Source: Yarrowia lipolytica
Lineage: Eukaryota; Ascomycota; Dipodascomycetes; Dipodascales
Reading direction: 5' to 3'
NCBI RefSeq assembly: GCF_001761485.1
Contig: NC_090771.1
Coordinates: 2,356,001-2,420,000 of the forward strand
Length of the DNA stretch: 64,000 nucleotides
A program made the translations under genes and the position numbers. The notes under the pieces are model-generated. The model worked only from the letters and a program-made list of their open reading frames with translations, was not told the origin of the DNA and searched no databases. Below are positions 1 through 11,841 of this stretch, in pieces; position 1 is the first letter of the stretch; every line of letters begins with the position of its first letter.

Positions 1-50
1 GATCAACTTACTGAATCGGTATCAATTAATCAAACAAAAAGTTACATCGG

Positions 51-1952
51 CTAAAGAAGAGCAATAATCAGGGGAAGAACAAAGGTAGCGGTGACAAGCT
101 TGCCAGCCCCGTTGGCCTGGGCTGGAGGGTTGATCTGAGCGGTGGCCTGGGCAGGCCTGACGGTGGAAATTCCAATGGTCTGGGTCAGGGTCTGGGTCAG
201 GAGAAGAGTGGTGTCACCCTCGGATCCTGCGGCAATTGGGCCAGCAACCGGTCCAACAGCGGGGGCAGCGGCGGGAATCTTCTCGCCGGTGGAGGTCTTC
301 TCGTCGGTACCGGTAGAAGCGTTCTCACCAGCGGGGGTCTTCTCACCAGTGGTGGTCTTCTCACCAGTAGATGCCTTATTTCCGGCGGATGCCTTGGCAG
401 TCTCAACAGGATGGTCACACTTCGTGCAGATGGTAGAAGTGACGGTGCTCTTGGTGTTTCCAGCTTGAGTGGCACCCTGAGCATCAACAATACTAACAGG
501 ACAGTCAGTTACATATGTGGTGACTCGGTCAACACCACCAGCAATCTCAGTGCACTTGTTGCAAACCGTGACTGTCACAGTGGACTGGGTCACTCCGGTG
601 TGGGTGACTCCCTCGGCGTCAACAGATGTGACAGCCACATCGGTGACATGCACGGTAGTGACAGTGCCGTTGGAGAAGCCACCACGGATACCATCACCGC
701 CAATCACTATCACGTTGACGTTCGAGTTAGTGTTGCTGTTACTGTTGCTGTTGCTGTTGGTATTGGCATTTGCAGTCTCCTCGTCCTTATCACCATCATC
801 ATGGATGGATCCTGAATCGGAGTCATCCTCATGCTTGTCGACTGGGGAGTCCTCCTTGCTATCGGCGTTGCCACCCAGGAGCTGGAGCCATAGGACATGG
901 AGAGAATCAGCATGAGTCTGAAGCTTTTCGGCGAGCTTCTGGAGCTCTTCGGAGTGGCTATCACCAGCCTCCTTTGCCACCTTGTCGGCCAACTCCTGCA
1001 CCAACTGCCACAGAGCGTAGGTCTGGTCAGCAATGCTGCTGTTGGAGTCGATTACGGTCTTGGAAGGAGAGGAGAGGTCATTAATCAACTTTTTAAGATC
1101 TTCAATCTGCTTGTTCAAATCATCAATCTTCCCCTTCAATTCAGAATCGGTGGTTGCTGCTTCTTTCAGTTTATCTTCGATTTCCTTTTGGACATCCTCG
1201 ATGTATTTGAGCTCCTTCTCAAGATCTTCAATGACGGAAGGGTCAAGGTTGGTGGGCTTGTCGTCCGGGTTGGCGGGCTTGTCATTGGGGTTGACAGGCT
1301 TCTCGTCAGGGTTCACAGGCTTCTCGTCAGGGTTCACAGGCTTTTCATCAGGATTCACAGGCTTCTCATCAGGATTAACAGGCTTCTCGTCAGGATTCAC
1401 AGGCTTCTCGTCCGGGTTGGTAGGATCCTCAGGATTCACAGGCTTGACAGGCAGAGAGTCGACAATGATCTGGGCAAGACCCAGCTGCTCGGTGTAGGCA
1501 GCTGCGATCTGGGCCTCGTACATGAGATAGACATTACGAGCCGCGTGCTCGTAGTCTGAGCCGGTGGGGGGTTGGGTTCCTTGATTAATCAACCACTGAG
1601 AAACTTCTCGGATGTTAGGATCAAGAGGTTGAACAGCGACTCTCCAATCGGGCTTGTTAGTTGCAGCGACATACTCCTGCTGAAGCTTGAGGGCCTCCAC
1701 AAGATGTTCGTTGTCGGGTTTGAGAGCGAGGTCAGCGGCAGCAGGAATCTTTGCACCAGCCATATTGGACTGAGGCCAAGTATTGAACGACGACACAATG
1801 TTCGAGGCTGCAATTTCCGGGCTGGAATAGAAATCGGGAGCGCCTCCGAAGACAGTTGGGTAGGTGAGCTGTTTGAGGGCTTCGGGGTCGTCGGTGACGA
1901 GGGCCATAGCCATGGGGACCAACAAGGCGAAAGCGAAGGCAGAGAACTTCAT
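51..1952 (-). CDS. GPI-anchored cell-wall protein with NPDEKPV repeats and coiled coil
   Basis: A 633-aa predicted cell-surface protein. The first 17-18 residues are a hydrophobic signal peptide ([11 protein letters not shown]...). The last 15 residues are a hydrophobic tail with no charged end, preceded by a small-residue stretch (QANGAGK), as expected for GPI-anchor attachment. In between are an N-terminal globular domain (about 20-170), a 7-residue tandem repeat NPDEKPV (about 175-245), a charged heptad-like region likely to be a coiled coil (about 245-300), an Asn/Ser run (about 400-420) and two related modules ending in VTVTVCNKC and VTSTICTKC, resembling the Thr/Cys modules of yeast adhesins. 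A TGEKT-type repeat follows. It probably sits covalently in the wall as a structural or adhesive protein; the exact role is unknown. The architecture is clear, the family is not named. Confidence 0.85.
   Translation of the reverse strand: MKFSAFAFALLVPMAMALVTDDPEALKQLTYPTVFGGAPDFYSSPEIAASNIVSSFNTWPQSNMAGAKIPAAADLALKPDNEHLVEALKLQQEYVAATNKPDWRVAVQPLDPNIREVSQWLINQGTQPPTGSDYEHAARNVYLMYEAQIAAAYTEQLGLAQIIVDSLPVKPVNPEDPTNPDEKPVNPDEKPVNPDEKPVNPDEKPVNPDEKPVNPDEKPVNPNDKPANPDDKPTNLDPSVIEDLEKELKYIEDVQKEIEDKLKEAATTDSELKGKIDDLNKQIEDLKKLINDLSSPSKTVIDSNSSIADQTYALWQLVQELADKVAKEAGDSHSEELQKLAEKLQTHADSLHVLWLQLLGGNADSKEDSPVDKHEDDSDSGSIHDDGDKDEETANANTNSNSNSNSNTNSNVNVIVIGGDGIRGGFSNGTVTTVHVTDVAVTSVDAEGVTHTGVTQSTVTVTVCNKCTEIAGGVDRVTTYVTDCPVSIVDAQGATQAGNTKSTVTSTICTKCDHPVETAKASAGNKASTGEKTTTGEKTPAGENASTGTDEKTSTGEKIPAAAPAVGPVAGPIAAGSEGDTTLLLTQTLTQTIGISTVRPAQATAQINPPAQANGAGKLVTATFVLPLIIALL
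1225..1430 (-). repeat. In-frame 21-nt coding repeat (NPDEKPV)
   Basis: About eight to nine tandem copies of a 21-nt unit lie inside the cell-wall gene and encode the heptapeptide NPDEKPV with N/D and E/D variants towards the C-terminal side. Synonymous differences between copies (cttctcgtc against cttttcatc) show that the array is not brand new. Such arrays commonly vary in copy number between strains. Confidence 0.85.
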
Positions 1953-2373
1953 ATGGAAAGACTTTGGTGAGTGTATGAACTTGTTGTTTCTGGGGAAGAA
2001 AGAAGGGAACTTCCTGGGTTATATGTACAGATGCGAGACTTGAGCCGTCGCAAGATTTTGAATAACCAGGCATCATATCCGAACCATTTCATTATTGGAA
2101 TGTACAAGACTTGGTCGAGAACTTCCCAAGTACCTCCCAAGAAGGAATAAGACCAGTTTAGCCCATATTTTTTCGAGGTAGACACTGGATACTGCTTCTC
2201 AGTCTTCTATTGTGTTTACAATTATGAGGGTGATCATGGAGAGGGGTGTCTAAGTAAGTACTGCAGCTATTTGGCTGAGTTCTTGTCTCATCTGTGGATG
2301 GGTTCGCTTCTGGGACATGGTCGTCTCGTCGGTAATAAGTGAGTGGAGTTGAGCTGAATAATAGGCATGTTTA

Positions 2374-2436
2374 TTGCATAAGATCGGTTTTATTGCATAA
2401 GATCGGTTTTGTTGCATAGGGCCGGTTTTATGGCAT
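2374..2436. repeat. 19-nt tandem repeat, about 3.3 copies
   Basis: Units starting TTGCAT begin at 2374, 2393 and 2412, and a partial TGGCAT unit begins at 2431. The core is GCATAAGATCGGTTTT. It lies 420-480 bp upstream of the minus-strand cell-wall gene start, where regulatory sites are expected. Confidence 0.8.
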
Positions 2437-2604
2437 AGTCATCCATCTTTTTGAACTTGTTCACCCACTAATCTTGTCGAGATGCACTGGAAGTGTGTTC
2501 AGGGACGGTATGAGAGTGAGAATGTGGAATTACAAGGACAAGAAAGAATGTAAAGAAGGGAGAGTTCTCTTGTGGTATTGCGCTTGTAGTCGCAGTCTGA
2601 TACC

Positions 2605-2625
<21 letters not shown>
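2605..2625. repeat. Poly(A) run of 21
   Basis: A perfect A21 run followed by AGAAG and another seven A. It may be a simple repeat or the tail of an old retroposed RNA; no coding remnant of a LINE was recognised next to it. Confidence 0.9.
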
Positions 2626-2635
<10 letters not shown>

Positions 2636-4044
2636 ACCATTGATCTGGTCCGGAGCTTAGATCAGGAGCTACAAGTAGCGTCGATCTCTCCGCTAGCATT
2701 CTGGTGTAATACTGTGGGGCATTTGTGTGGGAATGTAGACAAGTCTTAGAGCGATTTAATGAGTGTATCAAACGGCATCGCTTCTTGCCCATGATTCGAT
2801 GCATTCTGTTCATGTTCAAACATCGGGCTATTTTTGGACGCCGCGCTTTCGGAATGAGCGGCAGATCGACAATCGGTGAAAAAGACCCATTTAGTGGGAA
2901 ATAATACACCAATTGTCTTTGAAACACACCCCGATCGGGACGTGGTAAAGTTGAACACAGGCCTATCAGTGGGTAAGATTGGCTTGAGCTAGGTGGGTAT
3001 AGTGGTAAGTGAGGCGATAGAGGTTGGCGAGTCTTAAAAAATTGAATCTCGAGTATAGCCACGATTTTCTAGTCTGGAACCACAAATACCTGAGATCTAG
3101 AAGCTCTTCTGTATGGGTGATGACTTCCCCACATATATCTACACCCCACTTTGACGGAATGCAGAATTGGACTTGACCAAATCAAAGCAATCAAATGGTG
3201 CGGAATCTGGGCGAAAAATGTCTTACTCCCCGGTTCCTGCTTCCTCCAATCGTAGTAGAGCTCGTTTAGCATTGGCACCACTGTAGACTGTTCTGCAGGG
3301 CGTAGGTCCCTTTGAAACGGGCCAGAAGGGTCCAAAAATTCAGGTATTGAGTAAACAGTGTCTTCCAAAGCTAACGGCGTTAATTTCTTGTCTGTCCGAG
3401 ATCAATATTGTGGCCATCTTGCTTATCTCCGACGTCCTGTTCGGTCCACATTTTTAAGCTATTGGGTTCTGACTGTTGTTTTTTGGTCCTGGGTTCTGAT
3501 CTCGACTACAACCCCGGAATGAGGCGACCGATGGGGAAGCAGTCTGGTCTGGGCCATTCAGGTACCCCCAAATTATCCCCCGCTGGAATAAAAATTGCCA
3601 AACCCCAGGTCCATTACCCCAACATGGCAACGTCCCACCCAGGTAAGCTCCAACGGTCACATGACCGGCGGAAAACTCAAGCGAAACGAGTCGGACGTTA
3701 GACACAAACAGCAGAGACACAAAACCAACTGTAAAGACAAGGGAAGGGTATTTCGTCCCACACTGCAATGTCGTGTGAGGTTAAAGGAGAGCAACTTAGC
3801 TAATCGGCGTTAAGGCTGAGTTTGGAATGTTAACTCCGAACTCTGTAGGGCAAGAAAATTACACCTCTGGACATCTGAACCCTGCAGGGCAAGCTTGAGC
3901 TAGGTCCTGCTTGGGTTGAAGCAGGGTCTCTCCCGCGAGTATCTCTGGTTTCAGCTGAATCCGCAGAGCTGGAGTACAGTACTCTACTCCTGTCCTGAGG
4001 GTGTCGGAGATGGCACCTTGCAAATCAGGTGGGCAGGTGGAGAC

Positions 4045-4092
4045 ATTGAAACATTGAAACATTGAAACATTGAAACATTGAAACATTGAAAC
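4045..4092. repeat. 8-nt tandem repeat (ATTGAAAC)x6
   Basis: Six perfect head-to-tail copies of ATTGAAAC fill 4045-4092. The perfect identity suggests recent expansion. It sits about 430 bp beyond the stop codon of BUD31 and produces a spurious repetitive minus-strand frame. Confidence 0.95.
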
Positions 4093-4521
4093 TCGGCAAA
4101 GATCATGTTTCCCATCACAGTCGTCTACATCATATTCCAGGGCCTATACGTTCTCTACTGGAATCATCCCCAGTCCATAAGTTATATTACAAAGTCTTAA
4201 CGGTATCCTTTTTCCTTCTCTTGGAGTTCACCCATTGTCTCCGGGACGGTATGAGCCCAAGGAGATCCGTCTGTCGGTTGGTCGGTGGTACTTGGCTGTC
4301 GTATCCTCCAGCTGCGAAAGATACTGGCACAAACTTTGACAGACTGTATCATGATACTCAGTAACTAAGCCCTGTACCAATAGTCAGACAATGGTAGCTG
4401 TTGTGCAGCTGCCAAACCTGATAATGCTGTATCCCAGTCTTGGGACTCTCGTTGATTCACTCATGGCTGTGACTCGAGGCTGCGACTAGTGGCTGTGATT
4501 CACTGCTCATTCACTCGTCGA

Positions 4522-4965
4522 TTAATCACTCGAAGCACAACCCCGACACCCACAAGTCACACACTCCACCGGCTTGTCATCCTTGATATCCTTTCGAGGA
4601 ACCCGACAGATACAAGTTCCTTCGTGAATGTTCTCCTTTCCTTGAATGCACCTCAAACAGCAGAGATTCTCGTATCCCTGCTTTCGCCACTTGGCAATGA
4701 GATTCTGATCGGCATACCCCTTCTTCAGAAGATATGCATACAGCTCTTTGGTGATGGCCTCCTTCTTGTAATACAACTCATAGACATATCGAGACCGCTG
4801 GTGATGGATGCGATAAATGTCCCATAACAACTGGTTCTTTTTCTTTCCCTCGGTTGGAGCGTTTTGGGCGTCTTTTAGCTTGTCTCCAAACTCCTGCAGA
4901 ATATCGGAGATGTCGTCAAATCCAGCTGGAGGCGCTTTCGATCGTGAAGTGCGGATTTTCACCAT
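4522..4965 (-). CDS. BUD31: Bud31/G10 pre-mRNA splicing factor
   Basis: A 147-aa protein matching the BUD31 (G10/Cwc14) family over its whole length, close to the usual 144-157 aa. BUD31 is a component of the NineTeen-associated part of the activated spliceosome, acting in the nucleus. Recognisable points are the basic start MVKIRTSRSKAPPAGFD, the central WDIYRIHHQRSRYVYELYY block and the C-terminal cysteine cluster: Cys102, 103, 106, 118, 120, 135, 138, 140 and 143 in the pattern CCLRC, CIC and CVTCGCRGC, which folds as a compact zinc cluster. The gene is divergent from the TMEM184-type gene, with two CACGTG motifs 170-205 bp upstream of its start. No intron is needed. Confidence 0.96.
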   Translation of the reverse strand: MVKIRTSRSKAPPAGFDDISDILQEFGDKLKDAQNAPTEGKKKNQLLWDIYRIHHQRSRYVYELYYKKEAITKELYAYLLKKGYADQNLIAKWRKQGYENLCCLRCIQGKENIHEGTCICRVPRKDIKDDKPVECVTCGCRGCASSD

Positions 4966-6249
4966 TTTGTGCGGTGTCTGATGATGCTTAGTAAGGTTTC
5001 AGGTGGTATCTGGCGCCCCTTTTTCTCTTCGATCAATATCCAGGTGGTGGCGTTGTGGATGTGATGTGATGGTCGATAAATGCAGTTGGAGTTTCGTGTC
5101 GCGTCAGGGGTTTCGATCGGCTCCCTTATGGTGTTTCACGTGATTTAGGTATCGCCGAGTCCGTCACGTGTTTGTGCTTTCTGAGGTTCGGATCAGAATT
5201 TGCTGTTTTGGTTGTTTTGGAAAGTGGTGATGATTTTTTGGAGGTTGGTTTTTTTGCTGCAGCTAAAATGCATTTGAGTTACATAGGGGGAAAACAGGGG
5301 TGGATCTAATGTAGCCAATAATGGAGCTATTTGAGTGATTTTTGGCCCATTATCTTCTTAGAGTGACTGTAATGCTACAGTAAGAATTTTAGCACCTGAT
5401 CCCATACAAATATACCCAGTTGTGACGGACCTGACTCTCATGCAGTGAAGCTATTATCAACAGAAAATTTCTGATAAGGTACTGACGTCAAAATCATTGG
5501 TGGAAGAGGAGAAAATGAGGCTACAGACGGTATCATTGCTGTTGACATCTTCTCTGAAGTGTGTCCGATTGTTCCAGTTTCCTCTCCCTCTCTTTCTTCT
5601 AGACTTGCTGTTTCTGCTGTTTTCGCCACCCAAAGCAACCGAACATGACTCAGTGGGTGAATTGAAGAGATAGCCCTATGATATTCATATTTGAAGTTAT
5701 ATATACAACACTTTTTGGCTACATTTCCAATTGTTGAACGTCTATCTAATAGCACTATTCCACGCGCCCAATGTTTAAGTAATTTTCCAAGTAATAGTGA
5801 GTAACTCTATTGGTCCCCAACTACAGTCCCATCCCTCTCCCCACAACCTCCATATAAAACACCCAATAATAGTCCAATAGAAAATCCAATTATATCTGAA
5901 AACTCTTCCCATTCCTCTGATTCTGATGATATCAAAATCTCCCCCAAATTGTTACTTTTCCACTTTGTCGCCACCCTCCCCCAACTCCCAAACTCAACCC
6001 CTATATTATCCAGCAGTAGAAAAAAGTACACTTCTGCACTACACCATCACGGGATCAGACTAGGCGTAGTCAGACGCCGCCCCACGACGTTACGGCCGAG
6101 CCCGGTTAAAAACACGCCCCCCTCCCATTCAAAGGTAACCACGGCAACGCAGCGCCGACACAGACAACAGCAATTACAACACGGTATTAGTCATCACAGC
6201 AACCCATCCAGCGGACTCACAACAACAGTGACATAACACTAGTGACGCA
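4966..6249. other. Shared divergent promoter region of BUD31 and the DUF300 gene
   Basis: A 1.3 kb intergenic space. CACGTG occurs at 5137-5142 and 5165-5170, close to BUD31. The middle part (about 5200-5900) is AT-rich with short frames (5438-5755 minus, 105 codons) that resemble no family I know. The 200 bp before the DUF300 start are C/A-rich, typical of a yeast leader. Confidence 0.6.
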
Positions 6250-7686
6250 ATGTTACCGCAATATCTCATCAACGTGGCGACATGGTCGACGTTTATCGCC
6301 ATTTTCATCTCGACAATATCCATTCTCCTACAACTCTACACATACACCCGTCCCGCTGACCAGCGGTTGGTGATTCGGATTCTGTTTCTGGTTCCTCTAT
6401 TTGCGCTCTCGTCATGGCTGTCTCTTCTGGAGACCCAGGACCAGATTTCCAGACCTCTGGCCCGCTTCAACATTGTGCTATCAGCTCTCAAAGAAATCTA
6501 CGAAGCCTTCACCCTCTACACCTTCTTTTCGCTGCTTACCAATCTGCTCGGCGGCGAACGAAACATCATTTTCACCACCCAGGGACGAGCTCCTCTCCAC
6601 ACTCTGTTTGGAAAGGTCAACATTTCCGACCCTCACGAATTTCTGACCGTCAAACGAGCGGTACTGCAGTACGTGTGGATCAAACCAGTGATTTCTGTGG
6701 CCATCTTTATCTGCAAGATTCTGGGAGTCTACAAACAAGGGGAAATCAGCCTGACTAGTGGATACACATGGATCGGTATTGTCTATAACGTTAGTGTCTC
6801 ACTCAGTCTGTACGCCTTGGGAATCTTCTGGATGTGTCTCCATACAGATCTGCAACCCTACAATCCCTGGCCCAAGTTTCTGTGCATCAAACTCATCATC
6901 TTCTTCTCATACTGGCAAGGGGTGGTGTTGGCACTGGCTCAGTTGATGGGCATTATTCAGCCGGAGTCCTCCGCACCCCTCCAGGACTGGTTCATGTGTC
7001 TGGAAATGACTCCCTTTGCTCTTTTGCACATGTGGGCTTTTCCTCACGACGAATACTGCCAAAGAGACTGTGGATTTGCCCGATTACCTGTCTGGCTGGC
7101 TCTCAGAGACGTGCTGGGGATCGGAGACCTCATGTATGACTTCAAGAGCACCTTCTGGGGAAAAGGGTACACCTACAGGAACTTTGACAGTGTGGAAAGT
7201 GTCATTGTGGACCACCCAGATGCAGACAGTCGAGTCAGAAAGATCATGAGTGGCCTCAGATACACGGATGGAGGAAGAGGTAAATACTGGCTGTCGGACG
7301 AGTCACGCGATGACCACGAGGGCAGCGGCGACTCGTCGTCGTCGTCACGTGACGCCACAGAACACAGCGGGCTGCTTGCGGGTCAGCAGTCGCATGTCGC
7401 TGCTTCAGATCAGCTGCTTCAGATTGCGTCGATCGCCGAAATCGACGACTCGTTCGACCAGTGGCGAAACGAGGACGACTCTTCTAAGGCACGTGACTAC
7501 GGCGCCACCGATCTCGCCACCCACATTGTTGAGCCTGTGTCTGAGCAGGAGTTGTATGATGACGATGATCTTTACTATGATGCACGGGAGCAGCGGTTTG
7601 GCGACTTCAACTATAGAGTGAAGACAGTGAAGGAGCAGCGCACGTGGCGCAGTGAGCACAATGGTGGTTTGAGGAGAGAGTTGTGA
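6250..7686 (+). CDS. TMEM184/organic solute transporter alpha-like (DUF300) membrane protein
   Basis: A 478-aa multi-pass membrane protein of the Ostalpha/TMEM184 (DUF300) family, to which S. cerevisiae YKR051W belongs. About seven hydrophobic segments occupy residues 1-280, beginning with INVATWSTFIAIFISTISIL, followed by FLVPLFALSSW and a set ending near YWQGVVLALAQL. Diagnostic family motifs are RFNIVLSALKEIYEAFTLYTF, the FLCIKLIIFFSYWQG segment and CLEMTPFALLHMWAFP. From about residue 330 the tail is hydrophilic and acidic with a Ser/Asp run and is probably cytosolic. Family members are placed in endosomal or vacuolar membranes; the substrate in fungi is unknown. The ATG chosen directly precedes the first membrane segment. 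Confidence 0.9.
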   Translation: MLPQYLINVATWSTFIAIFISTISILLQLYTYTRPADQRLVIRILFLVPLFALSSWLSLLETQDQISRPLARFNIVLSALKEIYEAFTLYTFFSLLTNLLGGERNIIFTTQGRAPLHTLFGKVNISDPHEFLTVKRAVLQYVWIKPVISVAIFICKILGVYKQGEISLTSGYTWIGIVYNVSVSLSLYALGIFWMCLHTDLQPYNPWPKFLCIKLIIFFSYWQGVVLALAQLMGIIQPESSAPLQDWFMCLEMTPFALLHMWAFPHDEYCQRDCGFARLPVWLALRDVLGIGDLMYDFKSTFWGKGYTYRNFDSVESVIVDHPDADSRVRKIMSGLRYTDGGRGKYWLSDESRDDHEGSGDSSSSSRDATEHSGLLAGQQSHVAASDQLLQIASIAEIDDSFDQWRNEDDSSKARDYGATDLATHIVEPVSEQELYDDDDLYYDAREQRFGDFNYRVKTVKEQRTWRSEHNGGLRREL

Positions 7687-7704
7687 TTATGGTCGTTTGT
7701 CGTG

Positions 7705-7792
7705 CCCTAGTCTTACCCTGGTCTTGCCCTGGTCTTGCCCTGGTTTTGCCCTGGTCTTGCCTTGGTCTTGCCCTGGTCTTGCCCTGGTCTTT
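7705..7792. repeat. 11-nt tandem repeat (CCCTGGTCTTG)x8
   Basis: Eight units with exact 11-nt spacing (starts at 7705, 7716, 7727, 7738, 7749, 7760, 7771, 7782) begin 18 bp after the DUF300 stop codon. They would be transcribed in its 3' UTR. Only a few single-base differences separate the copies. Confidence 0.93.
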
Positions 7793-10700
7793 CGCAGACT
7801 TCGTATGTCTGGTGTTTGCATTTGTCGATATAGAAAGTATTTATTTATTGAACATTTTTGAAAGGAGATTGCATTGGTGAAACAAATACAAGTAGGTAAT
7901 TTCTATTAGTTTAGTTATTTATTTATTTTTCTTTTATTTATTTTTCTTTAATTTTCTCCATCTGTCTGATATCACGACTATAGACTAATTCACAACCCAA
8001 CGGTTTTGTAATTATCCATGCGATAAGCAACGCTACAGACTCAAGAATACTACCGTCTGGAGCGGCTCATCGCAAGCTCCTCCCTTGATACCTATATCGG
8101 CGGTGGTCTGAAAAGGTTTACCCCATGAGCGAGGTTATCAACAGTAGAATTTGGCATCGAGACAGACAGCTGAAATCTGAATTCGGGTGTCTCTTCTGAG
8201 GAGAAGATTTCGGACCGAATCTTCGTTGTCTAGAAGCGGCAGAATTTGTTTTTGTCCAACGGTGAGCAGCCATGGACCAGAGATGGTGTCAGAATGTTTG
8301 TTGGAGACAAGCACTCGTTGGTAGTTGCATTGGTACAGTAATTTTATCGGTACATACTTGTACACTCGTGCCATACTCGTCATAATTGGTGGATATTTCA
8401 ACTCAATCTGAGTGATTAGTCAGTATATACATCAGCTGTGCTACCTAGAAAGAATCATCAATTGAGCAAGATTTAAACAACTTGTGGGTTCTGACGGTAT
8501 ATAAAACTGATCAGAAGACGATTCTGGGTATAACGGATCTACTTTGGAGAACATTCTTGTAATTTTGGGTCAATTGGAGTCACTAACTACTTTCCTGTTG
8601 AATTGTACACTACCTACTGCATCGCTTGTCGTCCAATGTCAGATAGAGATGACTTGGAAGGTGATAGAGACAGCCAATGTGATCTCCTTAGTCGGTTCTA
8701 TCCATTCCAGCAAAAATCTGCAGAAGAAATACCCCATTGCAAGAGTTGTTCTGAGATTGATATTTCTAATAGAAAACTATCTATACTTGAACTAGACAGT
8801 TGCAACTTTGACAGGTTGATTCTGGCATCGAAAAGAGACGTCGGGGGAAGGTACTCGTACTGTACGACTTCTTGTAGCATCCGCTTCTGGTGGAACACAT
8901 AACTGTCACTGTGTTAACGGTGCTAACTACAGGTCTACTACCTCTCTCCAGTTCCAAGTCAGACTACTCGACACACGTCAGTGCAAATTCAGACCATGAC
9001 GCCGCAAATTCTGCTGTGAAGGATTAGAATTGGACCCTGGAGTCTTTGTTGACAACAACCCTCCAACTTACTTGGATAAGCTCACCATAAGTTAACTTTT
9101 ACTTAACGTTCTTAAGTAAATGCTTATAGAGGCGGAGTAGGGGAGCTGTCTACAATTCCCTTCGTGGAGCTGGGACAGACAAGCTGAGTATATGAATGGA
9201 TTCCTGGTGTTTCAGAGAGAATTTATGTCTTCTCAACTTCTTCTTTTGTCACACAAATCCCCCACAAACTCCCGGCTCCCCTCCACCCGTCTTCTTGTCA
9301 GCCGCTTCTCACGATAGACTTCCTCTACAACTCCTTGGAAGCTCGTTGACAGTGACATACAAAGATAGGGTTGTCTGTACACATGCAAACAGTATTAGAT
9401 AATGCCCGGTCGTAGGTTATGATTTGTTCGGAGGTTTGTATGAAGGGCTTTTCATCGGGGCCTGTTGGGCACGCTCTGGTCAAGCTGTGGGTTGTCCTCG
9501 CTTATCAGCACCCTCCCTGCGTCTCCACAAACATGTCCCCTGTACTCGTATTCTCCAGGGTCGCGCACATGTCTTCATTCCGGGCCAATATTGCCTCCAC
9601 CGTAAAACCCGCCCACCTTTAAGCATGCGGCACCAGGGCTTAGCGAAACGCTGTTTTTCGCAAAGTTGAAGTCCGACAAAGTGTGCAAGAGGGCATGGGA
9701 TCACACCTGTCAAATCTCGTGTTTTTTAGACTAGTATTGCAGGAGCTAATGACCGCATACAAGCGCGACGAGTATTACTACATCTGGAAGCCGCCCAAAC
9801 GACATTAAAGAGCTGGAAACCCTGCCGGCAAACGCCCCAGCCGCCTCCATTCCGGACCAGCTCGGTGCGCTGGACCCGAGTATCTACTGGCCGCCCTAAC
9901 CGCAACTTAAACCGCTTGCATATCTGGGCTATGTTGCTTCGTCAACAGAGTTCATGCTGGGCTTGAAAATGAGAAAAGGGAACGGAGAAGAAGCCCCAGC
10001 AGTTGATTTCTGGGGGTTTGCGGGTGTCCGCAATCCACTGGTCTAGTCCCCAGGTCCGTGGCGTCCGCGGATCGTGACAAATGCCCACATTGAACAGATC
10101 GACAGGGAGCCCGGTAACACCTCCAGATGGAGAACAAGCAAGACGAATCCAATGCTCAACAAGACTGCCACCTTCTTGTACACCTTGTATACACCTCGCA
10201 CACCTTGCTCACCTTGTAGTTGTACCCTACTCAACCTATTCTCCGGCCATAGATCTTGTCTGTCCTACTGTAAGCTTATACAGAGTGTGTATGGAAGACT
10301 TGGCGCACAAAGTGGCAATAAGGGAATAAGTTCGCGCGACTTGAACGTTGAGAGAAGCAGTTCCAGAGTCGACCATGACCTTTGGTTCTCCCCCCGTTCA
10401 ATCATCTATGATAAGGCGTTGCTCTCTTTTTGTTCTTTTTTAGTCAGGAACATCTTGTCTCTGCCGTATATCCACGCCAATGAGACGCTGGAAATCCGCC
10501 CTAAATACGCCGTAAGCACATGGGACCATTCCACACTCCCTTCGCAACAAAAGCCGCACTACCCCATGTACTTTTAAACCCCTCAGGATTGGGCTTGTAG
10601 GTTTGAGGTATAACTGGGCACTTGGCGGAATGGGGTGTGCAAACCGTGATGGGAATAGTCCGATTGCCCTCAGATTTCGGAAATCAAAAGTAAACGTCGA

Positions 10701-11841
10701 CGAGAGCTCCCAAACAAATTTCCAGCGCAATCTCCCGGATCCCCGTCTTTTGGGGACCGACACAAATAACACTCAGTCGCAGCCCAAAGTCAGACTGGGT
10801 TTGCGTTTGGCCCGGCGACAGGGTTCACAAAAATGAACGGCAGAAAAATGGCTTTGCAGTTACACAAACAGCTCGGGCAAAAGTAATTAGTGCAACCCAA
10901 TTACCGACGATTACAGGTACCCCACCTGCCCCATTTGGGTTCCTTATGTAAGTGAGCGAGCAGAGACAAGACTTGGTCGGAGGATTGAGGGGTAGATTTA
11001 GATGGGTGACCAGGTCGACGAGGAGGCAGTTTTTTCGGAGAAAAGAGCACACTGTTTGTTTTCGGTGGCCTCTAATTACCCGAAATCCCACCTTTCAGCG
11101 CCCAGCCTGTTCTCAGACACGGCTCAGACCGTCCTTGTAGGGCTCCTGTTTTCCATGGTTGCAGGTAACGTTCCATCCGGCGCGCAAAGGCAAATTGAAA
11201 GCTATCTAGTGGCTTTTTAGACCGGATCCCGAAGAGATTGGGGCTATAGATCCGATAACTCCATCGTCCGATGCAGGGGAGCTTCGACGGTGCGCTAACC
11301 AGACCCCAGGTCGGGTTCTGTCAGCTCAAGAGCAGTTGGACCCGTCCAGATTCCGCGCCCGGATCGAATACGACCCCAACTCACTTTGCGATCGGCAGGG
11401 TTTGTGGGCAAAATAAACACATTGGCAACAACCTTGGGCAGTCAGAGCTGTTGGTCCTTGTCTCGAGACTGCGAGCGCGACTACCAGTGCGAGTGCTGTT
11501 ACCAGTACCAGCACCAGTACTCGTACCAATACCAGTATAATAAGTACAGTGGCCGTGAATTCAGGGACCAGTACCACGGTGGGCCCATCTATCATATCCA
11601 ATCTCAGTCAATCATGCAAAAGGTGATATTTCTTTCTCCACAAATCGCAAAATCATTGTCTGCGGGTAAGTTTCTGACCTCTGAGTTAATTGAGAGATAT
11701 GGGAGTAGCTATGATGATGAATATTGGCCCAATTGAAACACAAATTATACCATTTGGTTCCTCTCACCGAGGGGAGTCCAACTGTGTACTTTTTATCGTA
11801 TTCACTTGGCCGTTACACTCCCAGGGAAACACCTCACCAAT

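Larger units (their letters stand above)
1953..4521. other. Intergenic region, no convincing gene
   Basis: This 2.6 kb space lies between the start of the cell-wall gene and the end of BUD31. It holds the promoter of the minus-strand cell-wall gene (a TATA-like ATATAAC on the minus strand near 2018-2026), a 19-nt tandem repeat, a 21-nt A run and an 8-nt tandem repeat. Open frames such as 3069-3368 (minus, 99 codons) lack family resemblance or supporting signals, so I do not call them genes. Confidence 0.6.

Noticed and set aside
4970-6240. Possible solo LTR in the AT-rich part of the BUD31/DUF300 interval
   Set aside because: I looked for terminal TG...CA, flanking duplications and coding remnants and found no convincing set; no virus-like element could be named anywhere in the window.
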